DNA from: Sphagnum compactum | Taxonomy: Eukaryota > Bryophyta > Sphagnopsida > Sphagnales | DNA: 64,000 nucleotides | Direction of reading: 5' to 3' | NCBI GenBank assembly: GCA_965153455.1 | Contig: OZ234493.1 | Location: 11,584,213 to 11,648,212 of the forward strand | In this document: positions 10,033 to 22,013 of the stretch, piece by piece | How the letters are laid out: every line of letters starts with the position of its first letter | How positions within the stretch are numbered: the stretch's first letter is position 1 | Program-made: the position numbers and the translations under genes | The notes under the pieces: generated by a model | What the model saw: only the letters and a program-made list of their open reading frames with translations | Told to the model about the DNA's origin: nothing | Database searches by the model: none

Positions 10033-12385
10033 CAGAAGATGACAAAGAAATGGACAATTTGCCTTATGGTCAAGACAGTTAAGCCTGTCATGAAGGCTTG
10101 GTTCTAGGAGGAAAACAAGCTGGTTGACCCTAAACCACAGTCTCAACATCATTTCTAGTTGTCAGTGCATGCCTACAGCACAGAATGACTATCTGTTCCA
10201 CATTCCCAATTTTAAAGGATGGATATCAAGCAATCATCAAAGAGCAACAAGGCTCTACATTCTGGAGAGGATAGCTAGCAATAATATCTAAAACTAGACC
10301 TAAAATCCCACTAAATTCAATGACAAACTGGCTACTTACAGCATAATTGGAGGTCTGTATACATTTTCTTATTCATGAAGTATCTAGGTGGATCATCTGA
10401 AACAAGGGTGAAGGTTTGTTCCCCCTTAGCACAGGCATTCAGCTTTGATAAGAAAGCATCAATCACCTCTGTTGTCCCATGGGCTAATTTTCTGCATAGA
10501 TACTACAAAAGGATCTCAGATTTCTATAACACTATCCAACACAAATCATGAAGACATGTATGAGCATCCCCAGCAGTGCTCAGTATATGACTGCTGCACA
10601 TTGCAATTGGATGAAGAAAGGTTAAAACATGCCAGTCTGGCTCAGGAAAATGGTTTTGCTCCTGTATGTTTGCACAATTTGTTGAGGCTCGTAAAAGGCG
10701 CAGCAAGGCTGTGCACCTGCCAGAGAAGAGTGTAATAAATATGATCTAACTTCTGTTCCTTGTTTCTGATTGTCCAATCATGATGGTTGGTCCTGGTGGT
10801 TTGCTATTAGTAGTCTCCCATCTACTTGCAGTCTCAGTTTCAGTTTTATGGATGGGGTTGCAAAAAAGTAAATGACTAAACTTGGATGTGACAAATATTA
10901 TTGCAGGGTCACATACTGAGCACTGCTGGGGATGCTCTAAGAGCCATACAGAAAACAATACATACAAATTACTGTATGTGATCAGAAAAGCCGTGTGATC
11001 ATACAGCAATGGAAGCAAACAAGAGGGGCAAGGCACACCCAATTTGCAGATCTGGGAGGGCGTGCAGTTCTTCAGCTGGTTTTCAGCAACAAAGAAGTGC
11101 AATCAGCTAATTCTAAAAAGACCAGGATCTTGGAGCCCATGAGTGTCTCCAAATTCTAGATAGGCAGATTCACTACTTACCTGTCTAGGACTTGCTATGC
11201 ACGGCACATTCTTCAACAGATTGCTGTCATGGGCAGGTTACAGAAGTTCACGACAGAGCAATTACATGATCCCATAAAACACATAACTAAGTTCACAAAT
11301 AATACAAATCATCTGATGTACTGCAACCAAAGCTCTTTAGATTAATCTGAACTCAAGTCTGGATGTCCTTTACTCAACAAACATGAATGTTGTACATAGA
11401 TAAATTCGAAGAAGTCCATGGCCCATCCTGTATTGCAAAATTGCTGGCATTCTGCAATATGTACTGCATTCTCCCTATCACCCCAACTAGGGCCCCATTG
11501 CTACCCATTATAACTCAATCTGGCACCCCAACGCTTTATCAGGAATCACAAATTTAGCATTCCAAACAAACATAGCAGTTCATAAACTTGAAGCAAGAAA
11601 ATTGTATGAGTTTATGGGATCTCTAAATTTTGAGTGTGAGGAAGATTTGTTGCTTAGTTATAAAATTGCGCAAATGAAAGAGATAGGCTTGGAATGAGAA
11701 TGAGACTCCGAGCAAGTTTTGTCCTTATTGAATTCTTTTTTGATTTATCTCCTCATCTTCCCCATATCGAAAGTTGGTTGGAGTTTGAAAATCTAGTGAA
11801 AAAAGATGCTTTATTTCCATGAGTTACATAGAGATTGGTAGTTGTTGCTCGAAATTTTAAGTGTTATAGCATAAGCATTCTCAAGCAGCAATGCAGAAAG
11901 ATGATGATTGTAAGCCCTCAACTTATAGTGAACAATTTGCTATGGACATAAATAACATAACTTTACTAATGATTTTTGCATGCATTTGTAATGTATATAT
12001 ATACATTACTAGTTGGATCAACCCAAGTGATGGATCACTATAATTTTAATCTAATCATTGTCAATCTTCTACTATTCACAATTAATCTTCTATTGTCACC
12101 ACTTCTACATTATTGTTACAACTACTACTAGTGTCACCATGAACTACAAACTTAAATATTCTAGAACATTCATGTGTTTGAAAAGGATGCACATGACTTA
12201 TTTTCATGCACCCTCCATCATTCCTTTCCAGACCTGAAATTCTTATTTTACTTTCTTGGCTGGAAAGACTAGTACTATTGGCCTTTGAAGAAGTGGTGTA
12301 ATGTCAACTAGATAGCTATTGTGACAAAATTGTAGCAATCAAATAGAGCGTGAGATACAACTCTTCTAATCTTGATGATCTACTT
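9944..12385. other. OCP3 3' flank and gene-free DNA
   Basis: Holds the OCP3 3' UTR and then sequence with only short scattered frames. The only structured element I see is the inverted pair at 10562-10591 and 10907-10936 (listed separately). From about 11,600 on it becomes AT-rich and leads into the copia remnant. Confidence 0.4.
10562..10936. repeat. 30-bp inverted repeat with about 315-bp spacer
   Basis: The left arm at about 10562-10591 contains GAGCATCCCCAGCAGTGCTC. The right arm at about 10907-10936 is its reverse complement, with one mismatch over about 30 bp. A transcript could fold into a long-loop hairpin. No coding function is seen. Confidence 0.75.
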
Positions 12386-12720
12386 CTAAATGTTAAATTG
12401 TAATTCAAGGACACCTTTTTTATCTTTCAATTTTTCAAAATGATGTTTGGACAATGGTTTCATAAGAATGTTTGCCTCTTGTTCTATTGTAGGTACATGT
12501 TCCAACTTCCATTTTGTTTATGTTAAATTTCTCATGAATGAACTAATGCTACAATTCCATTTGTTTTGTCTTAAATTGGATTTTCAACAAGCTTCAAAGA
12601 CATTTTCATAAGCCTTGAAGGAGTGTCACATTATATTGCTATGGCAACTTTTGCTTATAGTTTTACTAACAAGGCTTGTAACCAAGTGATTACCTTTGCA
12701 AAGTCTGTTGTCACTTGATA
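12386..12720 (-). mobile_element. Ty1/copia retrotransposon remnant (RNase H end)
   Basis: The minus strand, read with frameshifts, gives the C-terminal end of a copia polyprotein. After a broken stretch it reads VPTIEQEANILMKPLSKHHF, then EKLKDKKGVLEL, and stops at 12388-12386. This matches the usual copia ending (VxTxEQxADIxTKPLxxxxFxxLRxKLGV). Everything upstream is degraded, and no LTRs or primer-binding site could be assigned. The remnant stops where the plastid insert begins. Confidence 0.6.
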
Positions 12721-12725
12721 TTCAC

Positions 12726-12948
12726 AGGGAGAGGGAACAAGCACACTTGGAGAGCGCAGTACAACAAAGAGTTGTATGCTACGTTCGGGAAGGATGAATC
12801 GCTCCTAAAAAAAAGAAAATCTATTGATTTTCTTCCAATTGGATAATAACGTAGGTGCAAGAATTTACTTCACGGGTGAGGTCTCTGGTTCAAGTCCAGG
12901 ATAACCCAGCTGCGCCGGGGGAAATCACAAAAAAAAACATCTGATTTG
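12726..12948 (+). pseudogene. trnI-GAU: Nuclear plastid DNA (NUPT): 3' part of trnI-GAU with its group II intron
   Basis: The sequence follows the plastid trnI-GAU intron 3' region closely: AACAAGCACACTTGGAGAGC, then TTCGGGAAGGATGAATCGCT. It ends in the 3' tRNA half (TTTACTTCACGGGTGAGGTC, TGGTTCAAGTCCAGGATAAC, CCAGCTGCGCC) and a short piece of the trnI-trnA spacer. The 5' tRNA half and most of the intron are absent, so it cannot make a tRNA. An added A-run and point changes show it is old. Basis: remembered plastid sequence compared with the window. Confidence 0.9.
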
Positions 12949-12949
12949 T

Positions 12950-13275
12950 TCCAGGTATTGGTCACAATTTGCAGGAACATTCTGTAGTACTAGTAAGAGG
13001 AGGAAGAGTAAAAGATCTACCCAGTGTAAGATATCACAAAGTTAGAGGGACTCTCGATGCTGTGGGAGTAAAAGATCGTCAACAAGGGCGTTCTAGTGCA
13101 TTGTATATTATTATCCAAAACTTGTATCGTGTTAAGGAAATACCATGTCAATCGTTGTAGGCATGTAGAAGGTGAAGGGGATACCATGTCAATCATTGTA
13201 GGCATGTAGAAGGTGTAGCTGACCCAATAATGAAAGTATCATGAGGGGATCGGAGCAGGCTAACGATAAAGACCA
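12950..13275 (+). pseudogene. rps12: NUPT: plastid rps12 exon 2 end plus intron 2 start
   Basis: From about 12950 the frame reads [19 protein letters not shown] and on through [19 protein letters not shown] to DRQQGRS. This is the C-terminal half of exon 2 of plastid ribosomal protein S12. It continues into the group II intron (GTGCATTGTA at about 13098). Two substitutions within conserved positions (Gly to Ser and Ile to Lys) and a 40-bp internal duplication at about 13138-13217 show decay. The gene start, final exon and most of the intron are missing. In plastid genomes this gene lies several kilobases from trnI, yet here the two pieces abut. Confidence 0.9.
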
Positions 13276-15170
13276 TAATTCAAATTAAGATAAGATGTTG
13301 ATGACTTTTCATATGTGTATGTCCTTGCTTTAGGAGGCCCCACCTTGTATAATTTAAGAAACAATTGAAATAAACATGTAACTTTCATGGGGGTATCTTT
13401 TTTCTCCTTTTCATCCACATTATAATTATTTTATTTTGTAATATGCATAATTATATGGTAGGCCCTTTGTATATTTGACTATAGTCATATTCGAAATTTT
13501 ATATTAACATAAAAATGATTTTTTTGTTTAAAATATGATATATTTTATTAATTATTTGAAACAAACTAATTCAAAGTTTGAACATCAACACCACTCAAAA
13601 TATAAACATTTTGAGATTTTCATCCAACTCCAAACTTCTTTTCATCTGACCTTCATTCAAGACTAGCCCACCTTTTTACAAAGCTTTCAAATTAAATCGA
13701 CCATAAACTAAATGGCATGTGCCCTACATATGTATTTCACATTCTTGTACCCCTATTATTAATCTTAAAAATAAATAATTAAAACTTATATTCATAATCC
13801 TATATTTATTTAAATGTGGTATGTAATTTATTTTGAAATTTATTTTTGAAAAATATTATATCCTATGTGTTTTTGCATGTCGTTTGGAAAAAGATGGAAG
13901 TGGCCTCCCAAGTATTGTTGGCATAAATATTTTAGTTCAAAACCAAAAAAAATATTCAAATAAATTTCTATAGAAAAATTGACATTTTTTTGCATGATGA
14001 TTTCTGGCACATGCAACCTCCACTTGGGATTATACATTTTAGGCCCAATGAATGCAAACAATAGGTCAAATGGCCAAAAATTAATGAATTACGTAATCTT
14101 TCAAATTTTCATATAGTTTTTAATATAATCAAATGAATCCAATGAACATTGCTAAACATAAATGTAAGCATTGTTGATTCAATACATTTTTTAAAAAATC
14201 AATTGCAGTGTTACATAATTCATTCCTTTTAATTTTTTATTTAAAATATATATTTTGAGAGACCCTAAAAATAAATTTATATAATATCTGGTTTACTATT
14301 AGATTTAGAAATGTATTTTACATGACAACATTCTAATAATAAACATACAACAATCCACTATAATTTTAATAAAATAAATATTATAAAAACCCAAGTTGGG
14401 TTATGAAATTTTATTTTATTTTATTAAACAATCCTTTTGGGAACCTCAACCTTGAATAAGACTTGCAATATCCTATCTTATGAAAAAACAAATCAATTAA
14501 TAATATGTTAAGTTTGATAACACATGTAAATTAGTTTCCCAAAACTAGTTTTACCTATTACTTAATATTAAGACTTGCAATATCCTATCTTATGAAAATT
14601 ATTTTAAATTAATATGTTAAGTTTGATAACACATGTAAGTTAGTTTCCCAAAACTGATTTTACCTATTACTTAACCTTTCTTCCTTCTAAGTCCTAGAAA
14701 GTATGAGATAAACAAAAAGATCCAAACCACATACACAATTACAATGTCATAGCATATTCAAAGAATTCAAAACAAATCAAAACATGCTTCTACTAATGAA
14801 ACTCCAATACGAAATATCAAACTTCAAAAAACCGATCTTCATGAGGTCTATCCTTCAACTTTATATAGAAGCTTATTCAAAATTGAGCTAGTTAATAATT
14901 ATAGGTGCAATATAGTCTATATGGCTAATAACTAATCAATATCTTATAACTAGTGACATGAGACTAGTGACCTAATTCTAATTAAACATTTATTTCTTAA
15001 CATTTAGAATCAATTCAATTTTGTAAAAAAAATTCTACCTATGAAACATGATGTTTGATGTTCAGCACAAAATGATATGCATTCTTTTATTCAATATAGA
15101 CATGTTATTAGTATTAAGAACAAATTTTTATAATCTTGACATATAATTAATTATGAGGTTGCAAACATAA
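13276..15170. other. AT-rich DNA with no gene
   Basis: Very AT-rich, many short homopolymers and no credible frame. It contains the direct repeat at 14461-14675 (listed separately). Confidence 0.4.
14461..14675. repeat. Tandem direct repeat, about 110 bp x 2
   Basis: Both copies run from AAGACTTGCAATATCCTATC through ATATGTTAAGTTTGATAACA and TTAGTTTCCCAAAACT to TTTTACCTATTACTTAA (about 14459-14566 and 14571-14675). They differ by a handful of substitutions and a short indel. Confidence 0.9.
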
Positions 15171-15640
15171 TGCATTGACACCTAAACCTCCAACACTTGG
15201 ACAAAGAAATACTCTATCTAGATTGACACCTTCACCTATGTATATTACACAACCCTTCACCGTTGAGACTCCTCTAGCTATGCTACTACTTGCCTTCTAT
15301 TATCAAAGTATTTCCCTTGACGTAGCTTCTAAAGCCAAAAGTTCAAAGACAATTCCATTGGCAACAATCACAAGTTGATATGTAATGCTACTAGTTGGTG
15401 TAGCAATGGACCATAAGATGGTACCATTATTTGCATCAATAACTACCCACCCACCTTCATTTGTAACTTCATTTGATGGAAGAAATGTAAAATTGTTGCT
15501 TTGAGAATTAACAATGTTTGTGTAACATCAGTTGATAAACCCCAAATTGATCCTAGTGGCCCAACAACCTATTCAAGTTATGGAGAGATCATCAAACTTC
15601 CCATAGTTAATAAAAAGCTCCTTACAATAGAAGACAATTA
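15171..15640 (-). pseudogene. PQQ-domain / polyvinyl-alcohol-dehydrogenase-like pseudogene fragment
   Basis: On the minus strand a broken reading gives NIVNSQSNNFTFLPSNEV, GGWVVIDANNGTILWSIATP and VIVANGIVFE, then STVKGCVIYIGEGVNL near the end. This matches the C-terminal beta-propeller blades of plant quinoprotein (PQQ) alcohol-dehydrogenase-like proteins (GGWxALDAxTGxILW, VTVANGVVF, SVSNGCIYVGNGY). Frameshifts between blades and an in-frame stop after the residues REIL show it is dead. No N-terminal part was recognised at higher coordinates. It is probably a gene fragment captured or left behind among transposons. Confidence 0.6.
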
Positions 15641-17339
15641 ACTTGGTGTCCAAAGAAAGAAAATGTATTCATGAAACAACTTGGATGTTCTTTGTCAAAA
15701 AAGAGGATTGGTTAATATAAATGTAGGTCAAAAGTTTCATGACCTTTAAATTAACCAATATGCATTATTTCATGGGTTGTATGATCAATACTTATGATTA
15801 ATGTTTAGCCGTTAATGAACTATCAAATTGACTTACAATACATGTAAGCAAATTGTCATCAAATTGTTAATAGATAAGTTTATATATGTATAATGAATGG
15901 ATTTAACCTTTTCTTGCACATTGATCGCCAAGTTTTCCTTTGTAGATGATGTACTTACCCAAAAAAAAGCCTACAACATGGTGAAAATTAAGATCACACA
16001 AAATATTGTCCAACCCCTAAATGCCTAGAACCACATTATCCCATTTCACAATCTTCAACTTGCATTGTCTTTCTTAACCTTATATCACAACTGGCGAACT
16101 GAAGACCTATAGAATGTTTTTGGTTCACAATGTCAAGTCTTTTTTTTTAGTCCCCTAATAAGTTGGAGAACTAAGTTGAAGACAAATAGTAGACATACAC
16201 AAATGGGCCTTTCCCATAATAATTCACAATCCATGTATGTTCAATTGTTGATATGTAGAGCAAAGAATATGTTTCATCAAATCTTCACAAATTTAATCCA
16301 TGTTATAGTGGTCCTAAGTTGTGAACTTGGAAGGCCTTGTCTCAAAAGACATAACTTTATTTTTTTTAAAACAACTTGAGATTGCCCATGCCTCATTATG
16401 GAAATATTCATCCAAGGCATACATGACACAAATGCTAACACAACTTTTGTCATCTATTAAAGTCAAGGCTCTATTGGCTTTTATATAATGTGTAGGTGTT
16501 TGGTGGTATTTTTTGAGTTACCCAAGTAGATGAAAACAAAAATTTGAAAAATTGGGTCCACATTTAATGTTTGGAAAGAATTGGATGACCTTCTTCCACC
16601 ACTTGCATGGCCCAAATAGCAATCCAACTTTTAACAAACATTACTATTGGACAAGTGGCAATTATCGAATGATTTCCCTTTATTTCCATTCCCTACCAAC
16701 TTTGAACTCCTTATGTTTAGTGCTCTTGTCAAATTAAAACCCCCTTAAACCATGAATGAAATGAACTTGGGGTCTTGGCACCTTGGTAGTGGCCCATAAA
16801 TAATGGTCCATTTACTTTGGGCCTTTTCAATGTATAAAAGAAGGGTCAAAATCATTCTCTTACATAAAACATCGTTATGAAAGTGACACTACAAAGGGAT
16901 AAGACAACAATGTAGTGACAAGGACAATGAGGAAGGACAAGTTGATGGCTAATTTCCACCCAGGTGGAAGTTACTTTGACATGTTAGAAAGTAGCTTTTT
17001 ACTATCCCTATGACATCACTATGACATCAACGAATAAGATTTCTTCAACCCAACAAAGGACCAAATATACAAAGGAAAAAATGCAAAATGTTCAAAATGT
17101 TTCAAAATGTTTTTACAATTACTAATCATTCATCATAAACTAGGTCAAATATTATAGTCCAAGCATTTCAAGGTCCATCCTAAAGGTATGTAATCAACAA
17201 CATTCATACCCAGTTCTTGCTCAAAATTGAAATGTATTAAACATTCCATGTTCTACAACCCACCACCAATCCCCCTTGACCAAGCCTAGACCACGTACAC
17301 TTTTTGCAAATGCCTTTGAATTGCAAATAGGCAATCATC
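15641..17339. other. Gene-free DNA
   Basis: AT-rich with short unconvincing frames. I recognise no domain or repeat boundary. Confidence 0.35.
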
Positions 17340-20300
17340 AGCTTCCAAGGTGCTGATGCCTTCGACATTACCATCTTTTCCTCTTTTTTCAACTTGGACA
17401 TGGATTGCATCATTAGATATCATTGATGTTTTCCATCTTAGTTTACCACACCCACACTCATATCATCATATTCCATATGTTCTTTGTGTCAAGGTTCAAT
17501 GTGCTTTGCACATCCTTTTCGCTCGGCTGATTGTTAATCCATCTGACATAATAGCTTGGCATGCATTTTTGTTCTTCCATTCTTGGTGTTTGGGTGAAAA
17601 TCCTTTAAGGTGTACCACACAGAATGAAAAGGGCATAGTCCTTACTATAGTCCTTTTTTACCCTATATTTTGATCCCCATAAAAATTAATGAATCAAAAG
17701 TTGTCAAAATTTTCAGAAGGACTATATTTTAAACTAGTACAGTTTTAGATTCCATCATAATCATCCATAAATGTGAGTTTACATGGTAAAAAAGAATTAG
17801 GTAAAAAAGACACAAAAAGGTGATGTTGTGATAAGATTTTCGTACACCTTAAAAAATTTGGACCCATTTGTCATTTCTGCCAAGGGTGGTGAAAAAGACC
17901 ACCAAAAGACTCACGCCCATTTGCATTGATAAATGACAGGGGATTAAAAAACATTACAAGACGAACATACATTAAAGCGCAAGCATTGGCTTCCCGAAGA
18001 CCTTTAGAGAAAGCACCAGATCCTACTCCACTTCCATCAACATGATTGTGTCATGCACATGCACTTGTTCATGTAGGGGACTATGTTCGAACAATGTGTG
18101 CATTAGCCCCCAACATTTTTGCGGCCTCATCAATTGAGACCATTACGGCCCTTTGCCATCTTCATCCATTAGCTGAGGTTGACCTCCTCCCTTTTGTCGA
18201 TGATTTTCATACAAAGACGAATCTTGTTTTGGATAGAGAGGCATTTATTTATGCTTTGACATGTTCATCATATTTTTCATTTAACAATCCTTTGGGTATG
18301 GTATGAGTTTTTATGAGATTGTTTTGTCCCTGATGACTATATTAATGGCTTTGATATTTTTTTTGAGATATGCAAGCACATTGTTCATGGTAATGTTCCT
18401 CCATTAGTATCATGCCTATTTGTTGCATTGCAACTATTAGCTTTGGAAAAACAAATTGGAGGCATTCGACCCATTGCGATTGGGAAGGTGATTTATCGGT
18501 TAGTCACCTGCAAATTGGCTATTCAATTCAAGGATACATTTGCAGAACATTTTAATCCACACTAGTTTGGGGTGGCAACATCGAGCAAATGCGAAACAAT
18601 GGGTCATGAAATTAGAGCTATGTTGGATCTACATCCGAAATGGGTGGTATTACAAGTGGATGTTCAAAACGCATTTAATTCAGTATTTCTCGAATAGCCA
18701 TTTTTCAGGAGTTACAATCTTGTATTGGCACTTTGGATCAACTTTTCCCATTTGTTTGGCAGTTTTACGCATGCCCATCTTCATTATATTTCTTGGAGGC
18801 TTTTAGACACAAGGATCTCACTGTCATTTCATCCAAATCTAGTACATGACATGGGGATCCTTTGGGAGGAATGTTGTTTGCATTAGTTCATTTTCGCACT
18901 TTTTGTCTTACTGCAACAACCCACCCTACTTGTGTTTTTCCTTCATTGGCGAATGATACACACATAGTTGGTCCTGCCTCGAACGTGTTACCTATTTTTT
19001 GCGATTTTAGGAAGAATTTGGACCATTAGGATTTTTAGTGCAGTCGGCAAAATGTGTAGTTTAATCTCCATAAGGGTTAGACCAATCTATATCACCTTCT
19101 CCAAGTTTTCTGGCACCTAAGTTTGATCTTTGTATTTTAAATGTTTTAATGGTTTTTTTGTCATTTGTGGAGTCTTTGTATCAGAGGCGTTCTAAGAGGA
19201 CCTGAACACAATCGTTAGCCTTCCTATGTTTGCAAATCCTCAAGTAACTTTTGTGATGTTTTCGTTTTATTATGCCAAATGACTAAACTACCTACAACGT
19301 ACTATATTTCCATCACCAATTATCTTGTAACATTATATTGAATTTGATGTTCATACCATTGCTATGTTGGAAAAGCTATTAAGGTCAGGATCCTTTGGAA
19401 CCATAATGGGCCATTTGATTCATCGTCAGGTCACTCTTCTTGTTTCTTTAAGGGGGCTAGGCCTTCCCTTAGTGGTTTGACATGTTGCCCTTGCCTTTTT
19501 AGGATGTTGGACTTTGATTGCTCCTACATTAGTTTTTCGTTTCCAATAGGATGATCACCCTCTCTTCTTGATGCAGTGGCACATGTAGAAACCAATACTT
19601 ATTCCTTCTAGGTAGCACTACGGGATTCCTGTGCGATGTTACATGAGGTCATTTAATCACATGTCTTGCCTTTCAAAAATCTAGTGGTGTAATATTATCT
19701 TCTAATGCAATCTTTTTTGATGGACCAACTACATGAGTAGGAATTTACTTCATTTCTAGCAAATGTTCCTTTGAATGTTATGCAAACACATCTCCGTTCA
19801 TGTGCAGGTCTAGCAATGAGGGCTTAGTTATTAGCTCGTCCTAACACCCCATTAGTTCATTTGTCCTCCGCCCATTTTCTTACAACATTCCATATTCATC
19901 TCGATATACCACATCCTACAGTTACACATTTTTCACAATGTTAGTGTGGTCACACCATCAATGATTTGGGTATCCATTTCCTACGTTGCATATGTGAGAG
20001 TGAATGCATTGCAACCCATGATACATTTCAAAATACCATTGCAGTTATCGCATTGGAGAATGGAGTTCACATACAAAGAGATATTTCCCACCTTTTCTCC
20101 CGCCATGCACGGAAATGAGTGGATATTGTCATCATCAAAGACAATTTTTGAACCTTAGCGGACGTTGTCATTGTTAATCTAACTCATACAAATTTGGTGT
20201 AGTGTGCTTTGATGATGATAACACATGTAGCAACAGTTGTCACTCAAGACAAAACATGATCCTACATAAAGCAAGCGTCAAGAAATAATTTCATTCCCCT

Positions 20301-20577
20301 TGCCATAGAAACCTATGATTGTCTCCATCCTCATTTTGATTCCTTTTTTACTTCTTGTGTACATGTCAATATAGCTCGCCATAAGCAAACCTCCTTGGTA
20401 CCTTTGATGCTTATATCTTATTATAAACAACAAGTGTCGATAGCCTTTCAGCGTGCACAAGTCATCACGATTCTTTAACGAGTTGCCACTCTTAGTGGCA
20501 ATCCTTCATGTCTTTCACACATACCAGCTAGTGCACCTCCACCATTAACCGATTTGTGACAAAGGATGCCCTTTTAA
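17340..20577 (+). mobile_element. Decayed non-LTR (LINE-like) retroelement with reverse transcriptase
   Basis: A long coding relic on the plus strand, broken by stops and frameshifts. The start reads WTWIASLDIIDVFHLSL and VNPSDIIAWHAF. After an apparent insertion it resumes with DYVRTMCALAPNIFAASSIE and DLLPFVDDFHTKTNLVLDRE. The reverse-transcriptase core is recognisable: GGIRPIAIGKVIYRL (about 18450), WVVLQVDVQNAFNSVF (about 18640), and LANDTHIVGPAS at about 18946, where the family has the catalytic ADD. The C-terminal part includes FIPLAIETYDC and FFTSC, and stops after RMPF at 20575. The catalytic Asp-Asp is Asn-Asp here, so the enzyme would be dead even without the stops. No LTRs or poly-A tail could be placed. 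Confidence 0.8.
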
Positions 20578-21274
20578 CATTACGTCTTCCACTTCATTAC
20601 TACTACTTTGATTGTCTTGGTCTTCTTCTTGTGTGTTTACATTTGCTTTGACATGCCTTGTACTTTTTGTGAAGAGATTTCCATCCTTGTTTATACATAT
20701 ACAGGGTTTTCTCCCTTGAAGGTTGCCCCGGGTGAGCCTTGTTGTCCTACAACCTTCATGCAGATGGTGTGCACTAAAGGAAAGAGCATGAGAGTACTAA
20801 TCAGTTTGGATTCTGAATCCAATTCACGTCATCTCTATTTTTCGAGGTAACAGGTAAACTTCAAGGGGTGCAAGTGCAATATTCTTGTGTTGTTTAATAA
20901 TAGAGTTTTCCGTAGTCAGGAAAACACGGCACCAGAACCCTGAGTTTGGAGCCAGAAAGTCTTTTATTCAACTTCATGATGTGAATGCTATTTTCAAGTA
21001 CCAGAACGTAGTTGGTGGTATGTTTTCTTGCATCACAAATTGAATCCAACAACCAGCAAAAGTTGTTGATAGTTTATGGGGCATTCTTGAGTGTTGTCTT
21101 GATGAAATCTTTTTTTTTCTGATGATGTTGTCACCAGTTTGTGTGGAGAGTTGTTGCCAAGGTTGGATCAAGACTTTGAGTTAACATGTGAGCTTCTGAA
21201 TTCAGAGTAACTTGTCTGTTCGGTTGGGACTCCAATAGATTTAGAACCTTGACTGTACATGATGTCCATTCCTT

Positions 21275-21445
21275 AAAGATCTGATCAAGCTCTATCATTG
21301 CTCTAGAAGAATCCAATTACAATTCCTTGCATTTGAAACATCAAGCTTTGCCATTGCTCTTGAAGAATATCCAATGACAATTTCTTGTATTCAAATCATC
21401 AAGCTCTGTCATTGCTCCTAAAGAATCTGAGTGCATTTCTTGTCT
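21275..21445. repeat. Tandem repeat, about 60 bp x 3
   Basis: Three copies of ATCAAGCTCT or ATCAAGCTTT, (A/T/G)(T/C)CATTGCTC and AAGAAT(C/A), followed by CAAT-type sequence and TTGT(A/C)TT or TTGCATTTGAAA. They begin near 21281, 21340 and 21399 and are diverged but in order. Confidence 0.7.
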
Positions 21446-21562
21446 TTGAATCGAATGTGGAAAACGTTAAGTAGAAAATTCAAACCAACCACAGCTACCT
21501 TGTGATCAATGTTTGCAATATCTTTGTACTCAAATTTTTGCATCAGTACTTGAAAGGAAAAC

Positions 21563-21795
21563 ATGGATCCGGATTTTCTTTAGATCAAAATGAGGCAGCA
21601 GGTACTTCATTCATAGCTCTGGATTTTCTTTGAAGCAGATGAGGCCACAGGTACATCACAGATCCGGATTTTCCTTGAAGCAAAAGAATGGTGCAGCAGG
21701 TATGCCATGGATCTGGATTTTCTTTTCAAAGCAAAATGATGCAGCAGGTACATCACGGATCTGGATTTTCTTTGAAGCAAATGATGCATCATGAT
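21563..21795. repeat. Tandem repeat, about 45-50 bp x 5
   Basis: Five units built on GGATC(C/T)GGATTTTCTTTGAA, then GCAAA-rich sequence, GATGCAGCAGGTAC and ATCA. They start near 21565, 21617, 21660, 21707 and 21755. Unit length varies by small indels. Confidence 0.85.
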
Positions 21796-22013
21796 CAATT
21801 GAATTCATTCTCCTTGCAAAATTTGAACAAAAATAGAGTGAATTGATTTCATGAAGCCTGTCTGGAATGGAGGAGAAGATGTAGATGCATGCACTCACAG
21901 GAAAGGAGCAACATGATTGAATGTATAACTAGGCAGGAGATCACACAGCATTTCTGCACTGAGTATGAGAATCCTGAACCTTGCAGCACTTTTGTCTCCA
22001 AGCTTTTTTCTTC

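Noticed and set aside
10746-11102. Minus-strand frame of 118 codons
   Set aside because: It spans the inverted repeat arm and has no recognisable domain. Most likely chance.
12860-12920. Possible nuclear tRNA gene
   Set aside because: The T-arm and 3' acceptor belong to plastid trnI-GAU; the 5' half is missing and group II intron sequence precedes it, so no tRNA can form.
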